From positions 1 to 64,000 of the forward strand of contig NZ_JXDG01000058.1 of the NCBI RefSeq assembly GCF_000820515.1: 64,000 bases of DNA, written 5' to 3'. Source of the stretch: Pseudomonas batumici. Lineage in GTDB: Bacteria > Pseudomonadota > Gammaproteobacteria > Pseudomonadales > Pseudomonadaceae. The position numbers and the translations under genes are program-made. Below the pieces are notes generated by a model. The model was not told where the DNA came from and did no database searches. It saw nothing but the letters and a program-made list of their open reading frames with translations. Shown here piece by piece: positions 24,178-32,614 of this stretch. The number at the start of each line of letters is the position of its first letter. Position 1 is the stretch's first letter.

Positions 24178-24978
24178 ATGACACTGATCCTGAATGACAT
24201 CGCCTGGCACCGTGCGGTGGGGCAAATGATCGAGGCCCTCGACCGGCCGAATTTCTGGACGCAGCTGGTGCGCCTGCTCAACCAGTACGTGACCTTCGAC
24301 AGCTGGGTGGTGCTGCTGTTCAGCAACGGCCAGCACCCCGAAGTGTTCGCCGAATGCCCGGGCGAGGACGGCGGCCCCGACCCGTTGTTCCAGGATTACC
24401 TGCGCGGCCTGTACCTGCTCGACCCCTTCTACATCGCCAGCCGCGAACAGCAGCGCACCGGCCTGTACCGCCTGACGGAAGTCGCGCCGGAGCATTTCGA
24501 ACTGACTGAGTACTACCAGCGCTACTTTCGCCTGAACGTGGTGGCCGATGAAATCCAGTTCAACTGCCAGCTCGACGGCGACCGCACCCTGTGCCTGTCG
24601 CTGGGCTCCACCACCCCCTTCAGCGGCGAACAGATCGCCCTGCTCTCGCTGATCCAGCCCTGGGTGCTGGCGCTGCTGCGCCAACGCCTGCCCCATGAGG
24701 CCCAAGAGACCGTGACCCCACCTGCCACGGCGGGACAAGGCGACTGGCGCACGCAGCTGGAAGCCTCGGTGCAACAGCTCAAGGGCGCGCAGTTGACCGC
24801 CCGCGAACTGGATGTGGGACGGCTGATGCTCAGCGGTTGTTCGAGCAAGGAAATCGCCCGCAAGCTGGAGATTTCCATCGAGACCGTGAAGGTCCACAAA
24901 AAGCACATGTACAGCAAGTTGGGGATCAAATCCCAATCCGAGCTGTTCTCGATTTTCCTCCAGGCGCAGAAGGCCTGA
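24178..24978 (+). CDS. LuxR-family transcriptional regulator
   Basis: 266 residues. The C-terminal LuxR/GerE helix-turn-helix is clear: LTARELDVGRLMLSGCSSKE, then IARKLEISIETVKVHKKHMY. The N-terminal 180 residues show no REC domain and no obvious acyl-homoserine-lactone motif, so this is an orphan LuxR-type protein with an unknown sensory region. It probably regulates the divergent amidohydrolase and permease genes. ATG 24178 follows AGGGG-type bases. A double inverted repeat lies 28 bases after its stop. Confidence 0.82.
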   Translation: MTLILNDIAWHRAVGQMIEALDRPNFWTQLVRLLNQYVTFDSWVVLLFSNGQHPEVFAECPGEDGGPDPLFQDYLRGLYLLDPFYIASREQQRTGLYRLTEVAPEHFELTEYYQRYFRLNVVADEIQFNCQLDGDRTLCLSLGSTTPFSGEQIALLSLIQPWVLALLRQRLPHEAQETVTPPATAGQGDWRTQLEASVQQLKGAQLTARELDVGRLMLSGCSSKEIARKLEISIETVKVHKKHMYSKLGIKSQSELFSIFLQAQKA

Positions 24979-25005
24979 GCCATCCTGCGCAGGCTTGATA
25001 ACCGT

Positions 25006-25041
25006 TTGTCAGAAATGACCACGACCTGTCATTTCTGACAG
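25006..25041. promoter_or_regulatory. Tandem TGTCA-N4-TGAC dyads
   Basis: TGTCAGAAATGAC (25007-25019) and GTCATTTCTGACA (25028-25040) are exact reverse complements with 8 bases between. Each is also a dyad (TGTCA-N4-TGAC; the right copy is the full CTGTCA-TTTC-TGACAG at 25026-25041). There is no T-run. The same dyad recurs at 32430, 32516, 35506, 43744 and 44539. It could be an operator for the GH3 gene or a hairpin. Confidence 0.5.
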
Positions 25042-25235
25042 TAGACGCCCGCCTTCCCCTGATCGAACAATTCCGTCACGAGTTGATGGAGTTGCCGTAC
25101 GCCGACTGCCCGCCTGTACGCAAGGAAAACACGCCAGGACCGATCCGCTCGGGAACGGTCCCCGCCAGGGACAGGTAGCCAGTGAATTCGAGCGTTAACG
25201 CTTGTGTTTTCACTGACTGCTTGCGGCGGGTCACC

Positions 25236-27605
25236 ATGTTTACACCTCGCACACTCCCCAGATCTGCAACGCCCGAGAGCATGGCAAGGCTTGTGCCCAT
25301 GGGCGTCCTACGTCGCATCCTGGCCGCGCACTTTATAATCATCTTGCTCGCGACTGCCGCCATGGAGCCCTGTGTGAACGTGCACGCCGACTCACTCACC
25401 GACAAAGAACAACAGATTGAGCAATTGCTTGCCCGGATGACCCTCGAAGAAAAGGCTGGGCAACTTACACAACTGGTCGTGCAAAAGTCCCCCACCGGAC
25501 CGGTGGTGGCAAACGGTGGAGAGGACGTCATACGCCATTCGGGGGTTGGCTCCCTTCTCGGAGCCTCTGGCGTGCAGGACACGCGCCGCTTGCAACAAAT
25601 CGCCGTGGAAGAATCTCGCCTGCATATCCCCCTGTTGTTCACAGAGGATGTCCTCCATGGTTTTCGTACGATTTTTCCCGTGCCGCTGGCCGAAGCGGCG
25701 GCCTGGGACCCGGATCTGACACAACGCACCACCCGAGCCGCCGCCGTCGAGGCCAGCGCCAGCGGCATACACTTGACCTATGCACCGATGATCGATATTG
25801 CCCGCGATCCACGCTGGGGACGCGTGGTGGAGGGGTCCGGCGAAGACCCCTTCCTGGGTTCCGCGCTCGCCGTGGCACGCGTACGCGGCTTTCATGGCAA
25901 GGGCCCACCTGAGGTTTCCACACTGCTGAGCACCGCCAAGCACTTCGTCGGCTACGGTGCCCCTGAAGGGGGGCGAGACTACAACACCAGCGATCTCTCG
26001 GAACGTACACTGCTCGAAACCTACCTCCCGCCGTTTCGTGCCGCCGTGCAAGCCGGAGTGGATGCCGTCATGCCCGCATACAACGAGCTGGACGGTATCC
26101 CCATGCACGCCAATGGCCCATTGCTCAGGGAGAAGTTGCGGGAACAATGGGGCTTTCGCGGCCTCATCGTCAGCGACTTCAACAGCGTGCGGGAACTGAT
26201 GCTGCACGGTGTCGCCGCCACGCCGACGGAAGCGGTCAAAGTTGCCTTCGGCGCCACGGTGGATATTGATATGGTCAGTGGTCTCTACGCGCAAGAGTTG
26301 CCGGCGCTGGTACGCAATGGCCAACTTGCACAGAGTACGCTGGACTCCGCCGTACGCCGCGTGCTGGAGGCCAAGCAACGACTTGGGCTATTCGACGACC
26401 CCTATCGCTACAGCGATGCGGCCCGTGAAAAGGCCAATCTACTGACCCCCCAGTCACGCGCCCTGGCCAGGGAGGCGGCGCAGAAATCGATGGTGCTGTT
26501 GAAGAACGAGAAGGCCTTGCTGCCCTTGCACAAGGACCTGCCAAAACTCCTGGTGGTGGGCGCACTCGCCGACGACCAACGCTCGACCTTGGGCTCCTGG
26601 CCTGGCGACGGGCGCGCCAAAGAATCGATCAGCGTTCTGCAGGGCATCAAAGGCGCGGTTTCGTCCGCCACGCAGGTGGTCTACATCCAGGGAGCCTCAC
26701 CCGATGACCTCGACCTCTCGGAAATCGACAAGGCACACCAGGCGGCCCTTGATGCCGATGTGGTCATTGCCGTGCTCGGCGAGCGCGCGAACATGAGCGG
26801 AGAAGCGCGCAGTCGCTCCTCCCTGGGTTTGCCCGGGGCTCAGGATGCCCTGCTGAGCCGATTGCTTGAAACCGGCAAGCCCGTGGTGGTCATTCTCATG
26901 AACGGACGCCCGCTGGCCATTCCGCATCTGGCCGAACAGGTCCCGGCGATTCTCGAATCCTGGTTCCTCGGCTCCGAAATGGGCAATGCCGTGGCCGATA
27001 TCCTGTTCGGGGACGTCAACCCCAGCGGCAAGCTGCCTGTTACCTTTCCGCGTGCGGTAGGACAGGTTCCCATCTACTACAGCCAGAAGCATACCGGACG
27101 ACAATCGAACAAAGACGCAGCCTATATTGACCAGTCCGTGACACCGCTTTATCCGTTCGGCCATGGGCTGAGCTACACCACGTTCACCTACGACCCGCCC
27201 ACACTCAGTGCCACGCAAATCACCGCCACCGAGACACTGACGGTGCAAGTCACGGTTCACAACAGCGGTCAGCGAGAGGGCGAGGAGATCGTGCAATTGT
27301 ATTTACACGACAATGTCGCCAGCGTGACACGACCGGTGCGAGCGCTGCGTGGCTTTACCCGCGTCAGGTTGAAGCCCGGAGAGGCCCGCACGCTGGACTT
27401 TGTGCTTGACCAGGATGACTTCGCTCTCCTCGACCGTTACTTTTTGCGGCGGGTGGAACCCGGCACCTTCACCGTTTTTGTCGGGGGCAGTTCGGCCACC
27501 GACAATCAGGCAAGTTTCGAGATCACCAACACCGCGCGGGTCAAAGGGCTCGGCTCGGCCATCCCGCGCATGCTGCGCGCCCTCGCGAACAAAACCGACG
27601 AGTGA
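25236..27605 (+). CDS. Glycoside hydrolase family 3 beta-glucosidase (BglX-like)
   Basis: About 789 residues, exported. It has an N-terminal hydrophobic signal segment (IIILLATAAM), the GH3 N-terminal barrel with LLFTEDVLHGFRT and KHFVGYG motifs, and the nucleophile Asp in IVSDFNSVREL near residue 310. The GH3 C-terminal domain follows (KSMVLLKNEKALLPL), then a fibronectin III-like tail (EEIVQLYLHD). Periplasmic BglX-type enzymes split beta-glucosides. The start is uncertain: GTG 25182, ATG 25236 and ATG 25299 are in frame, and the last gives the most compact signal peptide. No linked transporter is seen. Confidence 0.85.
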   Translation: MFTPRTLPRSATPESMARLVPMGVLRRILAAHFIIILLATAAMEPCVNVHADSLTDKEQQIEQLLARMTLEEKAGQLTQLVVQKSPTGPVVANGGEDVIRHSGVGSLLGASGVQDTRRLQQIAVEESRLHIPLLFTEDVLHGFRTIFPVPLAEAAAWDPDLTQRTTRAAAVEASASGIHLTYAPMIDIARDPRWGRVVEGSGEDPFLGSALAVARVRGFHGKGPPEVSTLLSTAKHFVGYGAPEGGRDYNTSDLSERTLLETYLPPFRAAVQAGVDAVMPAYNELDGIPMHANGPLLREKLREQWGFRGLIVSDFNSVRELMLHGVAATPTEAVKVAFGATVDIDMVSGLYAQELPALVRNGQLAQSTLDSAVRRVLEAKQRLGLFDDPYRYSDAAREKANLLTPQSRALAREAAQKSMVLLKNEKALLPLHKDLPKLLVVGALADDQRSTLGSWPGDGRAKESISVLQGIKGAVSSATQVVYIQGASPDDLDLSEIDKAHQAALDADVVIAVLGERANMSGEARSRSSLGLPGAQDALLSRLLETGKPVVVILMNGRPLAIPHLAEQVPAILESWFLGSEMGNAVADILFGDVNPSGKLPVTFPRAVGQVPIYYSQKHTGRQSNKDAAYIDQSVTPLYPFGHGLSYTTFTYDPPTLSATQITATETLTVQVTVHNSGQREGEEIVQLYLHDNVASVTRPVRALRGFTRVRLKPGEARTLDFVLDQDDFALLDRYFLRRVEPGTFTVFVGGSSATDNQASFEITNTARVKGLGSAIPRMLRALANKTDE

Positions 27606-27694
27606 CACGGATTTGGATGACAGACTTTGTGTCACCTTCCTGACAAGCGCAGAATGCCTGACCGACCTGATGAGTCCGAACCAAAGGAAACCGT

Positions 27695-29305
27695 ATGAGC
27701 CTGTCCCTTCTCAGCCGCTACGCCTTCTTTGCCGGTTGTGTGATCTTCACCCTCGCCAGCCTGCCGTTCCTGGCGCATGACTGGCTCTGGCCGTTCACCC
27801 TGCTGACTGGCCTGCTAAGCCTGCTGGGCGTGTTCGACCTGCTGCAAAATCGCCACGCGGTGCGCCGCAACTACCCGATCCTGGGCAATATCCGCTACCT
27901 GGTGGAAGGCATTCGCCCGGAGATCCGCCAGTACCTGCTGGAATCCGACAGCGATGCCCTGCCCTTTTCCCGTGCCCAGCGCTCGCTGGTGTATTCCCGG
28001 GCCAAGAACGAAAGCGCCGACAAGCCCTTCGGCACCTTGATCGATGTGTACCAGGGCGGTTTCGAGTTCATCGGCCACTCCATGCGCCCGGCACCGTTGA
28101 GCGATCCGAGCAGTTTTCGCGTCACCGTCGGCGGCCCGCAGTGCAAGCAGCCGTACTCGGCCTCGGTGTTCAACATTTCGGCGATGAGCTTCGGCTCCCT
28201 GAGCGCCAACGCCATCCGCGCCCTGAACCAGGGGGCCAAGCTGGGCAACTTCGCCCATGACACCGGCGAAGGCAGCATCAGTCCCTACCACCGCGAGAAC
28301 GGCGGCGACCTGACCTGGGAACTGGGCAGCGGCTATTTCGGCTGCCGCACCGCGGACGGCCGCTTCGACCCGGAACGCTTCGCCGCCCAGGCGCAGAGTC
28401 CGCAGGTGCGGATGATCGAAATCAAGATGAGCCAGGGCGCCAAGCCCGGCCATGGTGGCATCCTGCCCAAGCACAAGGTGACCCGCGAGATCGCCGAGAC
28501 CCGCGGCATCCAGATGGGCGAGGACTGCGTATCGCCGTCGCGGCACACGGCGTTTTCCACCCCGGTTGAAATGATGCACTTCATCGCCCAACTGCGTGAG
28601 CTGTCCGGCGGCAAGCCGGTGGGCTTCAAGTTCTGCCTGGGCCATCCATGGGAGTTCATGGGCATTGCCAAGGCCATGCTGGAAACCGGCATCCTCCCGG
28701 ACTTCATCGTGGTCGACGGCAAGGAAGGCGGCACCGGTGCGGCGCCGGTGGAGTTCACCGACCATATCGGCGTGCCGATGCGCGACGGCCTGCTGTTCGT
28801 GCACAACACCCTGGTGGGCTTGAACCTGCGGGACAAGATCAAGCTCGGTGCCAGCGGCAAGATCGTCAGTGCCTTCGACATCGCCAGCGTGTTGGCCATC
28901 GGCGCCGACTGGGCCAACTCGGCACGGGGCTTCATGTTCGCCATCGGCTGCATCCAGTCGCAGAGCTGCCACACCAACAAGTGCCCGACCGGCGTCGCCA
29001 CCCAGGATACCTTGCGCCAACGCGCCCTGGTGGTGCCGGACAAGGCCGAGCGGGTGTTCAACTTCCACCGCAATACCCTGAAGGCATTGGCCGAAATGCT
29101 CGCGGCGGCGGGGCTCGATCATCCGTCGCAACTGGAAGCCAAGCATCTGGTGCGGCGGATGTCGGCGACCGAGATCAAGTTGTTCTCGCAGTTGCATGTA
29201 TTCCTGAAACCGGGTGAGTTGCTGACCGGCGAGGTCAATGGCGAGTTCTATTCGCGGATGTGGCAGATGGCACGGGCGGACAGTTTCGAGGCGAATGCGG
29301 CTTGA
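27695..29305 (+). CDS. Membrane-anchored FMN-binding glutamate synthase family protein
   Basis: 536 residues. Two N-terminal hydrophobic spans (about 8-55) precede a domain like the FMN/Fe-S portion of GltB. Family motifs include ISAMSFGSLSANAIRALNQG, EIKMSQGAKPGHGG, VVDGKEGGTGAAP and the Cys-rich SQSCHTNKCPTGVA, which would hold an Fe-S cluster. There is no glutaminase domain, so it is not a full glutamate synthase, and the true reaction of this family is not established to my knowledge. Stand-alone gene; a GC-rich inverted repeat follows. Confidence 0.85.
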   Translation: MSLSLLSRYAFFAGCVIFTLASLPFLAHDWLWPFTLLTGLLSLLGVFDLLQNRHAVRRNYPILGNIRYLVEGIRPEIRQYLLESDSDALPFSRAQRSLVYSRAKNESADKPFGTLIDVYQGGFEFIGHSMRPAPLSDPSSFRVTVGGPQCKQPYSASVFNISAMSFGSLSANAIRALNQGAKLGNFAHDTGEGSISPYHRENGGDLTWELGSGYFGCRTADGRFDPERFAAQAQSPQVRMIEIKMSQGAKPGHGGILPKHKVTREIAETRGIQMGEDCVSPSRHTAFSTPVEMMHFIAQLRELSGGKPVGFKFCLGHPWEFMGIAKAMLETGILPDFIVVDGKEGGTGAAPVEFTDHIGVPMRDGLLFVHNTLVGLNLRDKIKLGASGKIVSAFDIASVLAIGADWANSARGFMFAIGCIQSQSCHTNKCPTGVATQDTLRQRALVVPDKAERVFNFHRNTLKALAEMLAAAGLDHPSQLEAKHLVRRMSATEIKLFSQLHVFLKPGELLTGEVNGEFYSRMWQMARADSFEANAA

Positions 29306-29312
29306 ACTAAAA

Positions 29313-29337
29313 GGAGCCCTGGTTTCACCAGGGCTCC
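29313..29337 (+). terminator. Hairpin after glutamate-synthase-like gene
   Basis: GGAGCCCTGG-TTTCA-CCAGGGCTCC is a 10-bp perfect stem 7 bases after the stop at 29305. An A-run precedes it but no T-run follows, so it may serve transcription from either side or only protect the 3' end. Confidence 0.55.
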
Positions 29338-29434
29338 ACGTTGGCACAGCCCCTCTATTGTCGCTCATCAAGCTCCGGACAGGCAGTATAAAACCGGTTG
29401 ATCATCATCGACCTTGATTAGACCCAATAGAGCG

Positions 29435-30931
29435 TTACTCATAAACATCCTCATCACTCAACCCCTTCATGACAACGAACCCATCCTGACCAGACAGATA
29501 GATTCGATAGAATTTGTTCTCCAGTACCAATCTGATATCCCTATCATGGGCAACGGCGTCAAAATCATAGCTCTCAACTGTTGAAATATTTAACACACCC
29601 ACTCTGGGTAACATTTCCGACAGTGAAATAAAGTCAATATTAAGCACATACCTCAACGCAGGAATCATCTTTATCGATCCATCAGCACCTGGTGCTCGTA
29701 CCCCTGCGTGGCGAATGATCATATAAAATTTATCAACCCCCTTGATCTCGGCATTGGAATTTATATCGTACGCCAAACTGTGCGCGACATACTCATGAAA
29801 CTCTTTCTGCACACTCAAGACACGCCCATAAGCATAAGAAAATGACAACATGGCAATGATCGGAACCATCACACCCACCACCAATTTCGGGTGAATCACT
29901 TGCAGCGCGCAGTAACTTAAATACAACATCAACACCAACACGGCCGAGAGACCTAACAGCAGCCTCGCCCCGTCGTTGAAAAAATCAAATGCAAGGCTCA
30001 AGCCAGGAATAGCAATCAGCGAGATGAATATTGCACCCGTACACAACAGCACCATCATCAGTTTATTCTTTATCTCTTCCTCACCATTGAGAACACGCAA
30101 AATAATTAACAAAAACCCTGCGACCGCCAACGCCAACAGCCCCCAACACATCCATGCATTTCCTTCATTACAAAGCTCCGCGACCCTGCCCGCAGTGGTC
30201 CCCATATCGGTCATCAACTTATCGCGCCAGCCATCGCCAAAATGACGAAGCTCCTTTCGCTCATCGGTCATTAACTGATACGCTGTGAGCCCATATATAA
30301 CAACCCCAAGAATCAACTGAGCTACTTTCTCTCCAAGCAACAGGACACTGACCCTAAGCCCTTTCCGCTCGTTGGCGAATCGAATCAATTCAACACAACT
30401 CAGCCCAACAAAAATATCAATCGTCATTTGATAAAAACTGAGTGCCATCGCAACCAACACACCCGATACCACCACCCTCATTCCGACCCAGCGATGCTTG
30501 AATGCAATTGAGAAAACAATCGCCGCCACCCCCAGCGCCATACCGGGGCCGTCGTACTGATAAGATAAATTTTGCAAGAAAAACGGACTGTACCAGAGGG
30601 GCAAAACAATAAAACAACACACCACTGTCGGCTTTTCGAAAAAATGGAACACCAGTGCTCGCAATGCAAAAGATATGACAACAACCGAAATCAAAAGGGG
30701 TAACGGAAAAATATTAGGTGCTCCCCGAGTAAAAGAAAGCCCCTGATATAGCCACTCGATCAAAATACGACCACTACCCTTCCACGCCGTCCCGGCCAAT
30801 TGTGAACGCCAACTGTCATCAATATAATAATAATCCGCTATCAACAACGGATAAATAAAAATTACAACCGCAATCAAAAAAAAGATGAGCACCTGCCCCT
30901 GCGTAAGCTCCCTACTTATTATTTTACCCAC
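29435..30931 (-). CDS. gtrC: GtrC-type glucosyltransferase (Glucos_trans_II family)
   Basis: 498-residue polytopic membrane protein with about 10 hydrophobic spans and an early acidic loop (DYYYIDDSWR near residue 35) typical of glucosyltransferases that add glucose to O-antigen in the periplasm. It follows gtrB by 25 bases, completing a gtrA-gtrB-gtrC order as in serotype-conversion cassettes. GTG 30931 sits behind GAGGGGGGGA, a strong purine tract. The gene is visibly richer in A and T than its neighbours, a sign of horizontal acquisition. The sugar and acceptor are inferred from cassette order only. Confidence 0.75.
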   Translation of the reverse strand: MGKIISRELTQGQVLIFFLIAVVIFIYPLLIADYYYIDDSWRSQLAGTAWKGSGRILIEWLYQGLSFTRGAPNIFPLPLLISVVVISFALRALVFHFFEKPTVVCCFIVLPLWYSPFFLQNLSYQYDGPGMALGVAAIVFSIAFKHRWVGMRVVVSGVLVAMALSFYQMTIDIFVGLSCVELIRFANERKGLRVSVLLLGEKVAQLILGVVIYGLTAYQLMTDERKELRHFGDGWRDKLMTDMGTTAGRVAELCNEGNAWMCWGLLALAVAGFLLIILRVLNGEEEIKNKLMMVLLCTGAIFISLIAIPGLSLAFDFFNDGARLLLGLSAVLVLMLYLSYCALQVIHPKLVVGVMVPIIAMLSFSYAYGRVLSVQKEFHEYVAHSLAYDINSNAEIKGVDKFYMIIRHAGVRAPGADGSIKMIPALRYVLNIDFISLSEMLPRVGVLNISTVESYDFDAVAHDRDIRLVLENKFYRIYLSGQDGFVVMKGLSDEDVYE

Positions 30932-30956
30932 TCCCCCCCCTCGTCGGCCAGCCGAT

Positions 30957-31931
30957 CTAGCGCTTAAGATCCGTCACCGCTTCCGCCACCACATCCGGCT
31001 TATGAACAGTTTTCCTCAACACCTCCCTGATCACATACCTGGGACGATGTTTAGTTTCCATGTAAATCCTCCCCACATACTCCCCAAGGATGCCAATACC
31101 AATCAATTGCACACCACCTAAAAATAATATCGCGGTCATCAACGATGGATATCCCGGAACGGAGTTCCCCCAAACAACCTTGTCCACCACCATATAAATC
31201 GCATATAAGAGTGCCAGCAATGAAACACCTCCACCGACATACGTCCACAAACGTAAAGGCAACGTACTGAACGAGGTAATCCCCTCCAAGGCAAGATTCC
31301 ACAACTTCCACCCGTTAAACCGGCTATCCCCTGCTGCACGCGGCGCGCGATCATACTCAATCATTCGCGTGGTGAACCCAGCCCACGAGAGCACCCCTTT
31401 CATAAATAGTTGATGCTCAGGCAATGTCTTTACGACATCCACGACTTTCCTATCCATCAGGCGAAAGTCGCCAACATTTTCCTCTATATGGGGATACGCA
31501 ATTCTATTCAGCAGGTGATAGAACATGGTTGCAAGTTTTCGCTTCAGATAGCTGTCCACTGCACGACTTTTCCGCTTAGCCAGTACCACATCCGCTCCAT
31601 CCTTCCATACGTTGATCAGCTTCGGAATCACATCAATGGGGTCCTGAAGGTCAACATCGATCGGGATAACGGCATCACCGCTGGCAAATTCAAGCCCGGC
31701 AAATAAAGCGGGCTCCTTACCGAAGTTACGTGAAAAATTGATCAGTACGGTATCGTCATCCGTCAGTGCTAATAGACGAGCCACCCTTTCAGTGTCATCT
31801 GTACTGCCGTCATTTATGAAAATTATTTCGACCTGATAGTCACGCAGCCCAGGTTCCTGCCTGACACTCCGATGAAAAAGCTCAATACTCTGTTCTTCAT
31901 TGAACACAGGAACAATCAAGGAGACTTTCAC
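30957..31931 (-). CDS. gtrB: GtrB-type bactoprenol glucosyltransferase
   Basis: About 324-residue GT2 family enzyme that loads a sugar on undecaprenyl phosphate. The N-terminal KVSLIVPVFNEE, the INDGSTDDT motif, the PIDVDLQDP DXD-like motif near 95 and the RFNGWKLWNLA segment are typical of GtrB/DPM-type proteins. Two C-terminal transmembrane segments (LLALLYAIYMVV; LFLGGVQLIGIGILG) fit. GTG 31931 overlaps the gtrA stop (GTGA), so the two are coupled. Upstream codons in frame lie inside gtrA and are not part of the protein. Confidence 0.88.
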   Translation of the reverse strand: MKVSLIVPVFNEEQSIELFHRSVRQEPGLRDYQVEIIFINDGSTDDTERVARLLALTDDDTVLINFSRNFGKEPALFAGLEFASGDAVIPIDVDLQDPIDVIPKLINVWKDGADVVLAKRKSRAVDSYLKRKLATMFYHLLNRIAYPHIEENVGDFRLMDRKVVDVVKTLPEHQLFMKGVLSWAGFTTRMIEYDRAPRAAGDSRFNGWKLWNLALEGITSFSTLPLRLWTYVGGGVSLLALLYAIYMVVDKVVWGNSVPGYPSLMTAILFLGGVQLIGIGILGEYVGRIYMETKHRPRYVIREVLRKTVHKPDVVAEAVTDLKR

Positions 31932-32308
31932 GACTGGCGCTCCCGAAAGACGATCTGCTTCGAATAAAGGAACCCCACAACCAGACTGATCGCCGAGAAG
32001 AGCATCAGTGTGAACAGACCCGGCATCATCAATCTGTCGGCGCCCCAACCGATAGCCAGACTCAACACGCCCATGAAGAGAATGAACAGCAGGTAACGTC
32101 GCGTCGAAGCTTGTGCCCGAAAGGTATAACGGGCATTGGCATAGAACGAAAAGGTAGCAGCCAGGGCAAACGCCCCCAGGTTGCTGAGCGCCTGGCTGAT
32201 ACTCAGCAGACTGTGAAAGATCAGAAAGGCTGTCCAATGAATCAGGGTATTGAGCACCCCGATCGAAAGGTAATTGGAAAACCCTTTGAACGACAGATCC
32301 CAGCGCAT
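31928..32308 (-). CDS. gtrA: GtrA family flippase
   Basis: About 126-residue protein with four transmembrane segments, the GtrA/DPMS arrangement; GtrA is proposed to flip the lipid-linked glucose across the inner membrane. Typical segments are IGVLNTLIHWTAFLIF, ATFSFYANARYTF and LYSKQIVFRE. I use ATG 32308, which gives the normal family length; ATG 32368 and 32362 are in frame upstream but add hydrophilic residues not usual for the family. First gene of the gtrABC operon. An inverted-repeat element at 32420-32541 lies upstream. Confidence 0.85.
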   Translation of the reverse strand: MRWDLSFKGFSNYLSIGVLNTLIHWTAFLIFHSLLSISQALSNLGAFALAATFSFYANARYTFRAQASTRRYLLFILFMGVLSLAIGWGADRLMMPGLFTLMLFSAISLVVGFLYSKQIVFRERQS

Positions 32309-32614
32309 GAAAGTGGATTCCCGATTTCCATCACGCTCATCCGATCCTGGACGAACGGGCATCGCCATACGCTACTGACTTCGAGCGTCACTCAACGATT
32401 ACGTTAGAGCCTGCCCATGGGCCTGTCTACTGTCAGAACTAACAGGTATAGATGAGTTTTCTCTGAACGTGTCACTCCGTCCAAGCCCCCTGCCTGCTCC
32501 CTGGCACGTCCATACCTGTTGTTTCTGACAGTAGACAGACCTGTCCAAGCACCCTAGTGTCAGAGGACTGTCCCCCAGGTATTGACCTCGCCCTCAGATC
32601 ACCGCCAGGAAAGC
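32309..32614. other. Intergenic region between gtrA and GT39 gene
   Basis: 306 bases without a convincing gene separate divergent starts. The middle is occupied by a MITE-like inverted repeat (32420-32541). An AGGAAAG ribosome site at 32607-32613 serves the GT39 gene. I see no clear sigma-70 promoter. A weak dyad-like TCAGAGGACTG follows the repeat. Confidence 0.6.
32420..32541. repeat. MITE-like inverted repeat element
   Basis: Arm 32420-32449 (beginning GGCCTGTCTACTGTCAG) is the reverse complement of 32512-32541 with only a few mismatches; about 62 bases lie between. Each arm contains one copy of the CTGTCA-N4-TRACAG dyad (32430-32445 and 32516-32531). No transposase gene is present. It could be a small non-autonomous element or two facing operators for the divergent gtrA and GT39 genes. 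Confidence 0.6.

Noticed and set aside
27602..27635. GTGACAC/GTGTCAC repeat after the GH3 gene as terminator
   Set aside because: Seven bp with a 20-base loop and no T-run; could occur by chance.
32111..32407. Small open frame opposite gtrA
   Set aside because: No ribosome site or signature; gtrA on the other strand explains the region.
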